Shown here piece after piece: positions 8,469-17,710 of a DNA stretch of 64,000 bases; the stretch's first letter is position 1; every line of letters starts with the position of its first letter. Source of the DNA: Chloroflexi bacterium TSY. Lineage in GTDB: Bacteria > Chloroflexota > Anaerolineae > Caldilineales > Caldilineaceae. A program made the translations under genes and the position numbers. A model generated the notes under the pieces. That model saw only the letters and a program-made list of their open reading frames with translations. It was not told where the DNA came from and did no database searches. Location: NCBI GenBank assembly GCA_019217005.1, contig JAHBNG010000054.1, forward strand, positions 1 through 64,000, in the 5' to 3' direction.

Positions 8469-8900
8469 TTGACGCAAACACCTGGAAACCTATCCCCCAA
8501 ACGCACCATCGGCATGACGATTATCGCCATAATCAGTATCTTGTTTGGTGGTATAATTGCAGTGGGGAATACGCTTGAGGTGATCCGCGGCAGAACCTTC
8601 GATGGATTAGAGGTCAATTCCACACCAATTGCGCTGTTGGGTTTGGCTGGTGCGGTCTTTGCCGCCCTTCTACTGGCAGGCGGCGTTGGCTCTTGGTTGG
8701 TCAAGCCCTTTGGACGCCGGTTGAGTCTGCTTGCGTCGGCGGGGACTCTCTTGCTCAATGCGGTGGCGACCGTCATCTATCGTTTTCCCTTCGAGCGGTT
8801 CGTGATTGGCGCTGTCTATCCCGTGGTGCTCTTGTTTGTCTTTAGACTACCATCCTGGAAAAAAGCATTTGTTCCATTCGACGACATGTCAAAGAAATAG
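8469..8900 (+). CDS. Small four-helix membrane protein
   Basis: The 143-residue frame starts with TTG at 8469, about 10 bases after GAGGAG; an ATG at 8514 is the alternative. Four hydrophobic segments are visible: IISILFGGIIAV, ALLGLAGAVFAALLLAG, LLASAGTLLLNAVA and VYPVVLLFVF. No family is recognised. It lies directly behind the dehydrogenase and is probably co-transcribed. Confidence 0.6.
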   Translation: MTQTPGNLSPKRTIGMTIIAIISILFGGIIAVGNTLEVIRGRTFDGLEVNSTPIALLGLAGAVFAALLLAGGVGSWLVKPFGRRLSLLASAGTLLLNAVATVIYRFPFERFVIGAVYPVVLLFVFRLPSWKKAFVPFDDMSKK

Positions 8901-9013
8901 GGTTCTGTGAGGTTTTGTGGGGTAGATGTTGTATAGTTTGTTGGTTTGCTAGTTTGATCACCAACCATCTAACCAACAAACCAACTGAAAACCACATAAG
9001 TCCTCAGACAACC
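8901..9013. repeat. Dispersed inverted repeat, family R8, copy 1
   Basis: About 113 bp, GGTTCTGTGAGG...CCTCAGACAACC, with inner arms TTTGTTGGTTTG / CAACAAACCAAC. Other copies are at 41128-41240 and 53950-54224 (the last split by a 155-bp element). No coding content. Confidence 0.75.
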
Positions 9014-9079
9014 AGAAATAGACCACGGATTTTAGCGGATTCATCGGATTGGCATTATGCACGGATTTTTTTATAGTAT

Positions 9080-9294
9080 CAGTAGATCCAAATTTGGCGT
9101 TTTTGACTATTTTCAGTCGGGAGAGAAGGGATTTTGGGGCCATTTTTTCAGATCTCAGTTGCCAAAAACAGCCAATTTCATATCTAGAAATCGCTTAAAT
9201 TTTACGTAAATGCTAGGTATTGACTGGCAAATACGTATTTATGTCAACTAATTAGCCCAAATTCTCTCTCTAAACCTGAAATTTGGATCTACTG
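9080..9294 (+). mobile_element. 215-bp miniature element (family M215), copy 2
   Basis: Exactly 215 bp, with ends CAGTAGATCCAAATTT and AAATTTGGATCTACTG and the direct repeat AGTAT on both sides (9075-9079, 9295-9299). Internally more diverged than copies 1 and 3. Its right flank, AGTATAGGAAAGTATAAAA, also occurs in reverse beside the recombinase transposon at 60027. Confidence 0.85.
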
Positions 9295-9299
9295 AGTAT

Positions 9300-9372
9300 A
9301 GGAAAGTATAAAAATCAGCAGCGAGACAAGGCCCGATTCCAGCTGATGGCTGATAGCTGAAAGCTTTTTTTA
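9300..9372. repeat. Repeat with AGCTGATGGCTGATAGCTGAAAGC, copy 1
   Basis: Begins AGGAAAGTATAAAA and ends in a T run after GCTGAAAGC. A reverse relative lies at about 59905-60021. Both copies are next to an element ending in CTACTG, so this repeat carries the preferred target. Confidence 0.55.
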
Positions 9373-9437
9373 GTGAAATCCGCAGATGTCCGTTAAATCC
9401 GTTTAAATCTACCACCCGTTTTTCGATACCTGAATCG

Positions 9438-11934
9438 TTATCGTTTGAGGACAAATACCCCACAGATACAGAGTACCCCGATCCCAAACAGAGTCAGTCC
9501 GATGCGCCATGAACGAGGTGCAAACCAGAGTTCAACCGTCGCTTCTCCAGCGGGCACAGCAACTGCTCGTAACGCTCCATTTGCTCGTTGCACAGGGGTC
9601 ACTTTACCATTGACAGCCGCGCGCCAGCCAGGGTACCAAACTTCGCTTAATACCAGAAAGCCCGCCGCCTCTGTTTGGACCTGCACTCTCATCGAGTTGG
9701 CCTCATAGCTCGTCATCACCGCAGTTGCACCTTGTCCCCCCAGCATCTGACGGTGTCTCAAGGCCCTCTGCACCATCATGCACCACAATCATTCGTAGTG
9801 GGTCAAACCCACCATCTTTGAACATGCTCCAGGCGGTCTCCTCATCCGGTGCCGATTTAGCGGTGTGGACAACCCATGCACGTGGCCAAAACGTCCGATT
9901 TTGATAGAGTGAGAGTTCCCCCGGCGCATCAAGCACGCGTTCGAACTTGCCCTCTGGCAGTAGAACATCGTCTTGGACCAGCACATATTTGACATTGAGC
10001 AGATCATAGCGTGGTGTGTGTCGTCCCCCCGTTGATTCCCACAATCGTGACCAGTGCATCAATAGGAGGGGATTCGCTATGCCCCACACGTCTTGCAGAC
10101 CATGAAGGGCTGCGGCATCTGGCTGCCAATATTGTTCAATTCCGGTACGGGTATCTATCCGATACCGATCCGGATCATTCTTGAGAAACGCCACGATTTC
10201 TGGATGATCAAAGCCGCGGGTCGGGTCTCTGGGGCTGATATCCAGATAGGCGCCTCCACCAGAGGAAAGCTCAAAATAGAGAACGCCAATCAGCAGCAAT
10301 GCAAAGGGAGTAGCCTTAAACCAGCCCGCACGATAGGCCGTGAGTACACCGCAGGTCAACAGCCAGAAAAAGGCTGCGATTGTGATCGCCAATGCGGCAA
10401 CCGAACTGCGAAGGAATGTAGTCTCATCTGCCTGTGTCAACAGCAGGGTCATATAGACAAGAGGGACAGCAACAAAAAGGAGCAGGACGCTTCCTCCTTT
10501 TAAAAAGGTAGCAAAGAGGGATTGCGAGTCGCGGAACTCAGATTCGGCAGTCGTCGCTGCTGGAGCAAACGGGGAAATTTTTTGCACAGCCAGATCCAAT
10601 CCAGCCGCCGCCAACACAGACAGTCCAAGCGTCCATAAAACGAGCGCCCGTGCGGGTGCTCGAAATTGATCAAAGCTGGGGATCAATATGGTGAGCCAGC
10701 CATGCAGAATCGAATAGACACCAAGTGCAGTAACAAAACCAAAGAGTGCGACTCCCACCCATGGCCACAAATGGTAGCGTCTTTGGGGCCTCACCAAGAT
10801 GAGCGCCCCCACCGCCAGGATTACGGTTGGGATACCAGCATAGGGTGTTTCAACTCGATCCCACAAGCTCCAGTGCAAGGCGGGTCCACGTCCGAAAAAC
10901 CCTGGCGTCAACAACCCAATGGCTTGCGTCGGCGCCAGTGAGAAGGCAATCGTATCCTGATAGGAAAAATCGGAACGCTCCGTCCAACCAGCCAACTCAA
11001 CCGTCGGCAACAGAATCGGTGCCGTCAACAAAAACGCCAATACAAACACCACCACCCCATATCGCAAGGCAAATAACAACCGTCCAATCCCTTCTGAAGC
11101 GTTGGTTTCCAGCGCCCTGCCTTCACGATCACGATGCCTCCCCAATCCCCAATCTCCCCATCTCCAATCGCTAATCTCCAGTCTCCCAACCCCAGCCCCC
11201 AATCCCCAAATCAACCCATAAACAACCAAAGCCAATCCAATATAAACGCTGCTTTGGGCATGGCCGGCATAATTCCCAATTGCAAAGAGGAGCGCTGCAC
11301 CTGCCGCCCAACGCAAACTAGATCGTTGCAGTGCTTGGGTATAGGCTGCCAAAACCCACGGCATCCAGCTTAAGACAGCAATCAGGTTGAGGTTTCCAAG
11401 GTGAATCAGCAGGGGATCGCTGAACGAAAAGGCGATGGCGGCAAAGAATGCCGCAGGCCGCGATGGCTTCCAACCACCCCAGTCAAGAGAGCGCAGCAGG
11501 ACGTATGTGCCCAACCCGGCCCAATAGATATGAAGTTGTGCCAACCATTGGAGGGTCACGTAGTCAAAATCGGGCCAAATCAGAAAGAGGAGGAAGTTTG
11601 GCGGATAGAGAAATCCCGCTTGGATATCGCCAATAAACGGGGCGCCGCCGTAAAGATGGGGATTCCACAAGGGTAAAGTCCATTGAGAAATTTGGCTGGC
11701 CGCAAAACGGTAGGTCGGGAAGAGAAAGCTGACCAAATCGCCACCATCGGCTGGTTGAAACACATCGCCACTGAGCACCCGCCAGAAAAAGCCAACTGTC
11801 AGAATCCACAAGAGTCCGCTTGCAATTCCATCCAAATATGAAAGTGGAGCCGAACGTTCGGTGCGCTCCAGTCGATAGAGCCAGCCAACGATGAGAAGCC
11901 AGAGAAGCGCGATCAAGAGTAGAATGGGCATCAT
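9438..11934 (-). CDS. YfhO-like polytopic membrane protein (one frameshift)
   Basis: The first frame (9703-11934, 743 residues) has a dozen or so hydrophobic segments and the loop DGGDLVSFLFPTYRFAA, typical of YfhO-type membrane glycosyltransferase-like proteins. It continues in a second frame (down to 9438) with ANSMRVQVQTEAAGFLVLSE, YPGWRAAVNGK and a last transmembrane helix. The switch lies in a six-base C run (plus strand 9736-9741): with five instead of six, the protein reads DAGGQGATAV without a break, giving about 830 residues. YfhO proteins act in surface polymer glycosylation in other phyla; the substrate here is unknown. It follows the GDYXXLXY gene by 57 bases and is probably in the same operon. 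Confidence 0.75.
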
Positions 11935-11991
11935 GGTGGGTCAAGTATACAACTGGCGCAAACCATGAGCAAAGAACACAACAAACTAGAC

Positions 11992-12510
11992 TCATTCGGC
12001 GGCTAAAATCTCCAAATTTGGTCCTCGCAATCCGACTAATGCACTCTCTCCCGACTCTGCCACGCGCAACTCTGCATACTCTGCATCTGCGTAAAGATCT
12101 GCTTGTCCCTCTTGAAAGAAAAACGACTCTGCACCAATCCGAAAGGTGCGACCATCAAACCAATAGTGGAGCAGCAACTCATCCTCCGCCAGATCGTTTG
12201 CGCCGTTTGGACTCTGATTACTTTCACGATCGTCGTCGTAAACGCGCACAAACTCTCCGATTCCATTGGCACCACGGCGTAAAACAAGTTTCCCGCGTTT
12301 TGAGACAGTATTCTGATCCAACTCTTCGCCCAGTCGATAGCGCAACACCATGTAATCGCCCTGAATCAGAGAGCGTGGGTCACGGGGTGCAAGTTCGAGA
12401 AAGAGCACCTCGCCCACATAGATCAAGCGTTCCTTTTGGACAATCGCATAATTCACAAAGAGCAACACGACCAGAGTCGTTGCCCACATCACAATCGACC
12501 GGATCTTCAT
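11992..12510 (-). CDS. GDYXXLXY domain protein
   Basis: A 172-residue protein with one N-terminal membrane helix (about residues 7-24) and an extracytoplasmic part. The naming motif is present as QGDYMVLRY. The start at 12510 overlaps the stop of the DUF4401 gene by four bases (ATGA), showing translational coupling. Proteins of this family are commonly encoded with DUF2157 and DUF4401 membrane proteins, as here. Biochemical role unknown. Confidence 0.83.
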   Translation of the reverse strand: MKIRSIVMWATTLVVLLFVNYAIVQKERLIYVGEVLFLELAPRDPRSLIQGDYMVLRYRLGEELDQNTVSKRGKLVLRRGANGIGEFVRVYDDDRESNQSPNGANDLAEDELLLHYWFDGRTFRIGAESFFFQEGQADLYADAEYAELRVAESGESALVGLRGPNLEILAAE

Positions 12511-13589
12511 AGTGACCCTCCCACTTCTTCTTTTGACTCCATCCTCGTCAAGCCCCACCGCAATGCGAGCAGCACGATCCCATTTCCCATCAAAATATAT
12601 GATTTGGTTAGAAGCGTCAGATCCAGATTATAGTAATAAAGACCGATAAAAAAGAGCAGAAAGGCTCCAGATAGCCCCAACAGCAGACGGTCTCGCCGCC
12701 AATAGCTGCCAAGCAGACCGATGAGTGCGGCCAAAATTCCAGGGGTTTGCGTGGCCGGTATAAACAAGAGCAATACGGCAGCAGTCAGAAGGAATCCCGC
12801 TCCACTCAATAGCGGAAGATCTAGATCGCGTAAAATGAGCCAACCCAGATAGAGCAGGACAAGTGCGAACCCGACGGCAGTCACCCACCACATTGATGTG
12901 TCCAATCCCATCGTCAGATCCAGGATCCAGGTGCAAAAAAGGAGAAGGGGTAGACCAAATGCCAAGGGTGTGTAAAATACACCGGCTCGACTTTGATAGA
13001 TCCGAGATTCAAACTGCCAGAGCAGAACGGCTCCAATCGATAAACCAATCGTAAAGAGATGGACCAGTTCTGGCACCTCTTGATCGATGATCAAAAAAAG
13101 CAGGGCAAGACCGGCAATGAAAAGGGAAATCAACCGATGGAGGCTATCGGTATAGAGCAGAAATAGTAGCGCTTCCACACCAATCGCAGCCAACGCGCCA
13201 ATGGTGATGCTCATATACATAACGCCAACGCCACCAACAAAGAGCCCTTGACCGGCCAGGCTCAACGCAAAAGACAATTGCTCGACAAAGAGCGAATGAT
13301 CCATCAAACGTTTCAAAACGAGACTCACACCCAGAAGAATCGCACCAACGACGATGGCCCCTGTCTCATCTGTCACAATTTCGGCGATGGCCAGAAACCC
13401 GAGCAGGAAAAAAGATGCCACCCAGGCGCTGACGCCAACCAAGGCTCTGACATACCAGGGCGTTGGTACTGACTCCACCTCCGCATGGAATGTTGTGCTT
13501 GCCAGCGCGGCTGCGGCATCGTCGGTTACCAAGTTTCTGTCTTGCAGCTGTTCCACAACTCTGTTCAAGGTAGGATATTCTTGACTCAT
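12507..13589 (-). CDS. DUF4401 multi-pass membrane protein
   Basis: 360 residues from the ATG at 13589 (MSQEYPTL), which has GGAGG about 8 bases upstream and overlaps the preceding stop by four bases. A soluble N-terminal 60 residues precedes roughly ten membrane helices. The upstream open frame to 13841 has no start signal. It forms the middle gene of the DUF2157-DUF4401-GDYXXLXY cluster. Function not established. Confidence 0.8.
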   Translation of the reverse strand: MSQEYPTLNRVVEQLQDRNLVTDDAAAALASTTFHAEVESVPTPWYVRALVGVSAWVASFFLLGFLAIAEIVTDETGAIVVGAILLGVSLVLKRLMDHSLFVEQLSFALSLAGQGLFVGGVGVMYMSITIGALAAIGVEALLFLLYTDSLHRLISLFIAGLALLFLIIDQEVPELVHLFTIGLSIGAVLLWQFESRIYQSRAGVFYTPLAFGLPLLLFCTWILDLTMGLDTSMWWVTAVGFALVLLYLGWLILRDLDLPLLSGAGFLLTAAVLLLFIPATQTPGILAALIGLLGSYWRRDRLLLGLSGAFLLFFIGLYYYNLDLTLLTKSYILMGNGIVLLALRWGLTRMESKEEVGGSL

Positions 13590-14584
13590 CTTGCTTCCTC
13601 CCATGATACAGCAATTGACCGCAGCCAAGTGACGGCCAGCCAGCCTTGGACAATGACCGCGATGCCAAGAACCAGAAATAGAATAAACTCGTCGAAATCC
13701 AGCAAGCGACCGAGACTCGCCGTAACTACTGCGATCAAACTGACCATTGCCATCGTCAGGATCGGCAGATCGTGAATCCGACGCATATAGACCAACACCA
13801 TTAGAACAAGAGCAATGCCATACAGCAGGGGGGCAGACCATTCTACCAGCGTCAACGTGGCTAGATCTGAGCGATCAAAGATAAAATCAAGCATGGCGAT
13901 TGTCACAAAGCTCAAAGCTGCCGCGGCTGTTGTCTCCACTAACCAACGTGCCTGCAACCACTTCAGACCCCATCGTCGCAGAATCTCCCAGAGAACAAGC
14001 ACAGCAACGTTGAAGAGAAAAAGAATCTGCCACCCTGGAAATTCGCTACCTGACCAGACTTGATCCCAATAGAGAAAGAAGGTCAAATTGAGCAATGCTT
14101 GCAGGATGAGCCAAAGCGGGGCAAAGTTGCCCACCAGCACAAATCCAATGATGAGAAGCGCCCAGTTGAGAAATAGGGTGTAAACATCCGCACCAGTCTG
14201 ATAGACCTGTCCAAAAACGGCCAGCAGTACGCCGACGAACACTGCCCCACTCGTGAGGGCCACCTTACCCGATAGCTTGTCTAAATCTAGATAGCTTGCG
14301 CAGACAATCGCAACAACAATTGCACCCTCGATTATGCCAAATTTGGCATAGTGATGCAGATCGGTCCAGTTGTAGGCAAAAAAGAAAATCACGCCGCTCA
14401 GCAGAAGCAAAGCGCCAAAGGTCAGCAACATTCTGTCCAGAAAGCACAGCCAGCCTTCTGGACCAGCTCTATGTCCGATAATGTGCAACGCCTGTTCAAG
14501 CCCTTGCACATCCAACTGTTTGCTGGCCGCCAGTTGACGCAATCGCTCGGGCGATGCTGGTATCGATTCAGGTGGAATGTCCAT
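13586..14584 (-). CDS. DUF2157 multi-pass membrane protein
   Basis: 332 residues from the ATG at 14584 (MDIPPESIP), which has GAGG 7 bases upstream; a TTG at 14596 in the same frame is less likely. A short cytosolic head (LRQLAASKQLDVQGLEQAL) is followed by about ten helices. First gene of a tightly overlapping minus-strand operon that continues to the GDYXXLXY gene and probably the YfhO-like gene. Confidence 0.8.
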   Translation of the reverse strand: MDIPPESIPASPERLRQLAASKQLDVQGLEQALHIIGHRAGPEGWLCFLDRMLLTFGALLLLSGVIFFFAYNWTDLHHYAKFGIIEGAIVVAIVCASYLDLDKLSGKVALTSGAVFVGVLLAVFGQVYQTGADVYTLFLNWALLIIGFVLVGNFAPLWLILQALLNLTFFLYWDQVWSGSEFPGWQILFLFNVAVLVLWEILRRWGLKWLQARWLVETTAAAALSFVTIAMLDFIFDRSDLATLTLVEWSAPLLYGIALVLMVLVYMRRIHDLPILTMAMVSLIAVVTASLGRLLDFDEFILFLVLGIAVIVQGWLAVTWLRSIAVSWEEAR

Positions 14585-14607
14585 TTCATACCTCAAATTT
14601 CACGACA

Positions 14608-14680
14608 GTGTGTCCCAAAGCGTGTAAATGGAGATCACTTAGTCAAAGAACCTGCTCCATTTACACACTTTGTGGTACAC
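14608..14680. repeat. Dispersed inverted repeat, family R5, copy 1
   Basis: GTGTGTCCCAAAGCGTGTAAA paired with TTTACACACTTTGTGGTACAC. It lies between the DUF2157 start and the next gene upstream, in the promoter region of the operon. Copies at 28596-28673 and 48030-48107; half units near 36120, 37150 and 51152. Confidence 0.7.
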
Positions 14681-14682
14681 AA

Positions 14683-15022
14683 TCAAATTTTACGTACAAT
14701 ATAGATTGCATAATATCCGATAAAGGCGCCCAGCAGCGGAATCAGAACGCCTTGAAACCCAACCGGCGCCAAAAGAGGCAGCAATCCGGCGCCAATGGCA
14801 GCACCAATCGCAGTCGTCAGGAACTGGAGCCACGAAATAGGAGCACGGGTGGCGCTGAATGATCGTGCCAACGCCCCAGACGCCAAGCAGATCTCCGATC
14901 GGGATGGCGATCAATTCCAGTCCATTGCCGATTCCGCCAAAGTAAGGCACCAGAAACCCCAATATGTATCCGGCAATGAATTGCAGAATCACTTGTACGA
15001 TCAGAATGAGAAATCTTTTCAT
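14683..15022 (-). CDS. Small membrane protein, one frameshift
   Basis: Starts at 15022 with AAGGAG 6 bases upstream. The first frame gives MKRFLILIVQVILQ, two helices and GVWGVGTIIQRHP. The matching continuation RAPISWLQFLTTAIGAAIGA with two further helices is in another frame to 14683, so a one-base indel lies near 14845. The restored protein is about 112 residues with four helices and ends IYIVRKI. No named family recognised. Confidence 0.55.
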
Positions 15023-15399
15023 TTATCGCTCCTTTTATTCTGCACTTTTTCTTTGCATTGCGAGTGAAGCATAAAGAATTGTCTATTCGTTCGTGACGCT
15101 GAACAGACAAGCTGCTTGTTCTATAGCCTTTCAGAAAAAGATTTTCCTGTCGTTGATGGCATTTCAGCTGGTCAGCTCGTCAGCTCTCTGGCTGACCGGC
15201 TGAAATGCTGACAAGCTGCTGTTTTGCGTGGAAAAACATTATCTGAACATCTATACAATTCGATGAACAGATGACCAAGGCTCAAATTTCCAAGATCGCT
15301 GCCCTACACTATATCATACGCTGGCAACAATGATGCCACTCAAAAGACTGATTTTCGTTTGAGACTTTGGTCTGAGAAGCAATTTGCGTGGAGCCCAGA
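15023..15399. other. Gene-free stretch
   Basis: Holds a small palindrome of the GCTGAACAGACAAGCTGCTTGTTC family (near 15099) and a CAGCTGGTCAGCTCGTCAGC...GCTGACCGGCTGAAATGCTG inverted repeat (15160-15215). No ORF is supported. Confidence 0.5.
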
Positions 15400-16179
15400 A
15401 TGTTAACTACTTTGACTGCCACACGATACATCACACCACTGCGCGAGGGTGGTTCTTTGCCCGCAGTGGTGGAAGCAAGCGATCAGCAGCTCTATGTCAT
15501 GAAGTTTGTTGGAGCGGGTCAAGGAGCCAAGGCTCTGATTGCGGAATTGATTGCTGGGGAAATTGCTCGGGCTTGTGGTCTGCTGGTTCCAGAGCTCATC
15601 TTTATCGAATTGGATCCTCTTTTGGGCCGCTCTGAACCGAATATTGAAATTCGCGATCTCATCCAAGCCAGCGTTGGACTCAACTTGGGACTCGCCTACC
15701 TAGAAAACGCCCTCAATTTTAACCCGCTCCACAATCCCCCCGATCCAGAGTTGGCTTCGGATATTGTCTGGTTCGATGCGTTTGTCACCAATGTGGACCG
15801 GACGGCGCGGAACGTGAATATGATGATTCATCAGCACAAACTCTGGCTGATTGATCACGGTGCAGCACTCTACTTCCATCACAGCTGGGATGGCTATCTG
15901 GAGCGCAGCCGTACACCCTTTGCCATGATCCGAGAGCACGTGTTGCTGCCCTTTGCAGACCAGATTCCAGAATCTGACGCCAAATTGCGCCCGCTCTTGA
16001 CAACAGAGGTGATTAATGAGGTCGTTGGCTTGATTCCTGATGTTTGGTTGGGTGACGAGTCTGCTTTTGCGACGCCCCAAGAACATCGCGCTGCATACAG
16101 TCAATATCTCTTAAATCGTTTGGATGCATCATCAGTCTTCGTTGAGGAGGCGCAAAATGCCCGCAGCAAACGCGCCTAA
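15400..16179 (+). CDS. HipA-like kinase family protein
   Basis: 259 residues; ATG at 15400 with GGAG 8 bases upstream. The N-terminal lobe has YVMKFVGAGQGAKALIAELIAGEIARACGL, here seen as a kinase-like Lys and the E-L-x-A-G-E helix. The C-lobe has WFDAFVTNVDRTARNVNMM, which supplies the catalytic Asp-x-x-x-x-Asn, and LWLIDHGAALYFHH with the metal-binding Asp. It belongs to the short HipA-like family without the HipB partner. The next gene overlaps it by 23 bases and encodes DUF3037, the usual neighbour of this family. Substrate unknown; growth control by phosphorylation is inference from HipA. Confidence 0.75.
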   Translation: MLTTLTATRYITPLREGGSLPAVVEASDQQLYVMKFVGAGQGAKALIAELIAGEIARACGLLVPELIFIELDPLLGRSEPNIEIRDLIQASVGLNLGLAYLENALNFNPLHNPPDPELASDIVWFDAFVTNVDRTARNVNMMIHQHKLWLIDHGAALYFHHSWDGYLERSRTPFAMIREHVLLPFADQIPESDAKLRPLLTTEVINEVVGLIPDVWLGDESAFATPQEHRAAYSQYLLNRLDASSVFVEEAQNARSKRA

Positions 16180-16573
16180 TCGAAATCAGGGGATTGCATC
16201 CTATGATTATGCCTTTGTACGGATTGTGCCCCACGTGGAGCGCGAGGAATTTCTCAACGTGGGCGTCATTCTCTACTGCCGCACGAAGCGCTATCTGGAT
16301 GCTCAGGTTGCTCTGGATCCCGAACGGTTCCTGGCTATCGTTCCTCATTTTGATGAGCACCTGCTTCAGCTTTTCAAAACACACATCGAACTGATCCCGC
16401 AGATCTGTGCAGGTGCAGGACCGATCGGTGCCCTCGAGCAGGCCGAACGCTTCCACTGGCTTGTGGCCCCTCGTAGCGCATCAATTCAGGTGTCAGCTGT
16501 CCATAGTGGATTATGTATAGATCCGCAGGCCGCCTTAGATGAACTTTTTATGACGCATGTAATAATCAGCTAG
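16157..16573 (+). CDS. DUF3037 protein
   Basis: 138 residues from the ATG at 16157, preceded by GAGGAGG inside the HipA-like gene. The segment YDYAFVRIVPHVEREEFLNVGVILYC is the signature of DUF3037. Fixed partner of the HipA-like kinase in many genomes, so the two likely act together; activity unknown. Confidence 0.8.
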   Translation: MPAANAPNRNQGIASYDYAFVRIVPHVEREEFLNVGVILYCRTKRYLDAQVALDPERFLAIVPHFDEHLLQLFKTHIELIPQICAGAGPIGALEQAERFHWLVAPRSASIQVSAVHSGLCIDPQAALDELFMTHVIIS

Positions 16574-16762
16574 TATTTCCAGTTTCTGCTGATATTCACG
16601 CAGATTATTCAATATTGACGTGGCTGTCTTTACATTGACCATGTCGCAATCCCTTTGCCTGAATGTGATTCAAAATTGAATATCCCGCGACACCTGTTGA
16701 GCTGTGTGCACAGCCTGAACGGATGAATCAGCTATTGGGAGCATGGAAAAAGCAACAAATTT

Positions 16763-17545
16763 TTATATGCATCGACCGCCATCAACTTCCATACAAATCC
16801 CCGTAATAAATTCTGCATCATCTGATACGAGAAATAGTGCGGCACGCGCAATATCCAGCGGCTGGCTCAAGCGTCCGAGTGGAATTGTGTCGATAAACTT
16901 CTGACGGATTTCTGGCGTATCATCTCCTGGCAAAAATTGTGACAAAAGCGGTGTATCTCCCGCGACTGGGTTGATTGCGTTGACGCGGATTTTGTCTGGT
17001 GCCAATTCAACCGCCATCGATTTAGTCATCGTAATGACGGCACCTTTTGTGCTATTGTACCAAGTTAATCCTGGCCGGGGTCGCACACCGGCCGTGGAGG
17101 CGATATTGAGAAAGACTCCTTCTCCTTGTTGCCGAAAGATCGGGACAACGTGTATGGCGCTCAGATAAATGCTTTTGACGTTGACGGCAAAGACCCGGTC
17201 AAAGGTTTCCTCATCTACCTCTAACATGGGACGATTCTTGTGAGACGTACCAGCATTATTGACAAAGATATCGATGCGTTGATGCTCGTTCGATGGATGG
17301 TTGATAACTTTATCAACGAGCGCCGCCATAGCGTCATTCTGACTGACATCCGCCTGGATCGAAAATGCTCTGCCACCAGCATCCTGAATCTCGTTCACCA
17401 CGCGTTTGGCACCAACTTCATTTAGATCTGCAACTCCTACGATTGCCCCCTCCTGGGCAAAGAGATGCGCGATTCCCTTGCCAAAACCACTTCCGGCCCC
17501 TGTAATTACAGCGATTTTGTTGTTAAGTTTCAGTTTGTTGGTCAT
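16763..17545 (-). CDS. Short-chain dehydrogenase/reductase
   Basis: 260 residues from the ATG at 17545; the upstream open frame has no start signal. NAD(P) motif TGAGSGFG (15-22), NNAG (96-99), and catalytic Ser150, Tyr163 and Lys167 (NIASTAG, WYNSTKG) are all present. The end VDGGRCI is typical of FabG-like members. An active cytoplasmic oxidoreductase is expected; the substrate cannot be told. Confidence 0.85.
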   Translation of the reverse strand: MTNKLKLNNKIAVITGAGSGFGKGIAHLFAQEGAIVGVADLNEVGAKRVVNEIQDAGGRAFSIQADVSQNDAMAALVDKVINHPSNEHQRIDIFVNNAGTSHKNRPMLEVDEETFDRVFAVNVKSIYLSAIHVVPIFRQQGEGVFLNIASTAGVRPRPGLTWYNSTKGAVITMTKSMAVELAPDKIRVNAINPVAGDTPLLSQFLPGDDTPEIRQKFIDTIPLGRLSQPLDIARAALFLVSDDAEFITGICMEVDGGRCI

Positions 17546-17710
17546 AGGTGATTTTTTGACGGTTCCTGATGCAATATAGAGAATGAACCCTAAATAAATT
17601 GTGCACCTGGAGATTGAGAGAATAGAGATTGAGAGATTCGGCTTATGCAGTCTCTCATCTCCCAATCTCTGATCTCAAACGCAATGCACGAGTTATTAAA
17701 TTCCTATCTC

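Noticed and set aside
10093..11676. Plus-strand ORFs of 79-136 codons
   Set aside because: Antisense shadows of the YfhO-like gene, with low-complexity Pro/Gln content.
16574..16680. A 35-codon minus-strand ORF starting MVNVKTATSILNN
   Set aside because: It overlaps the end of the DUF3037 gene and has neither family nor conserved neighbour; too little evidence.
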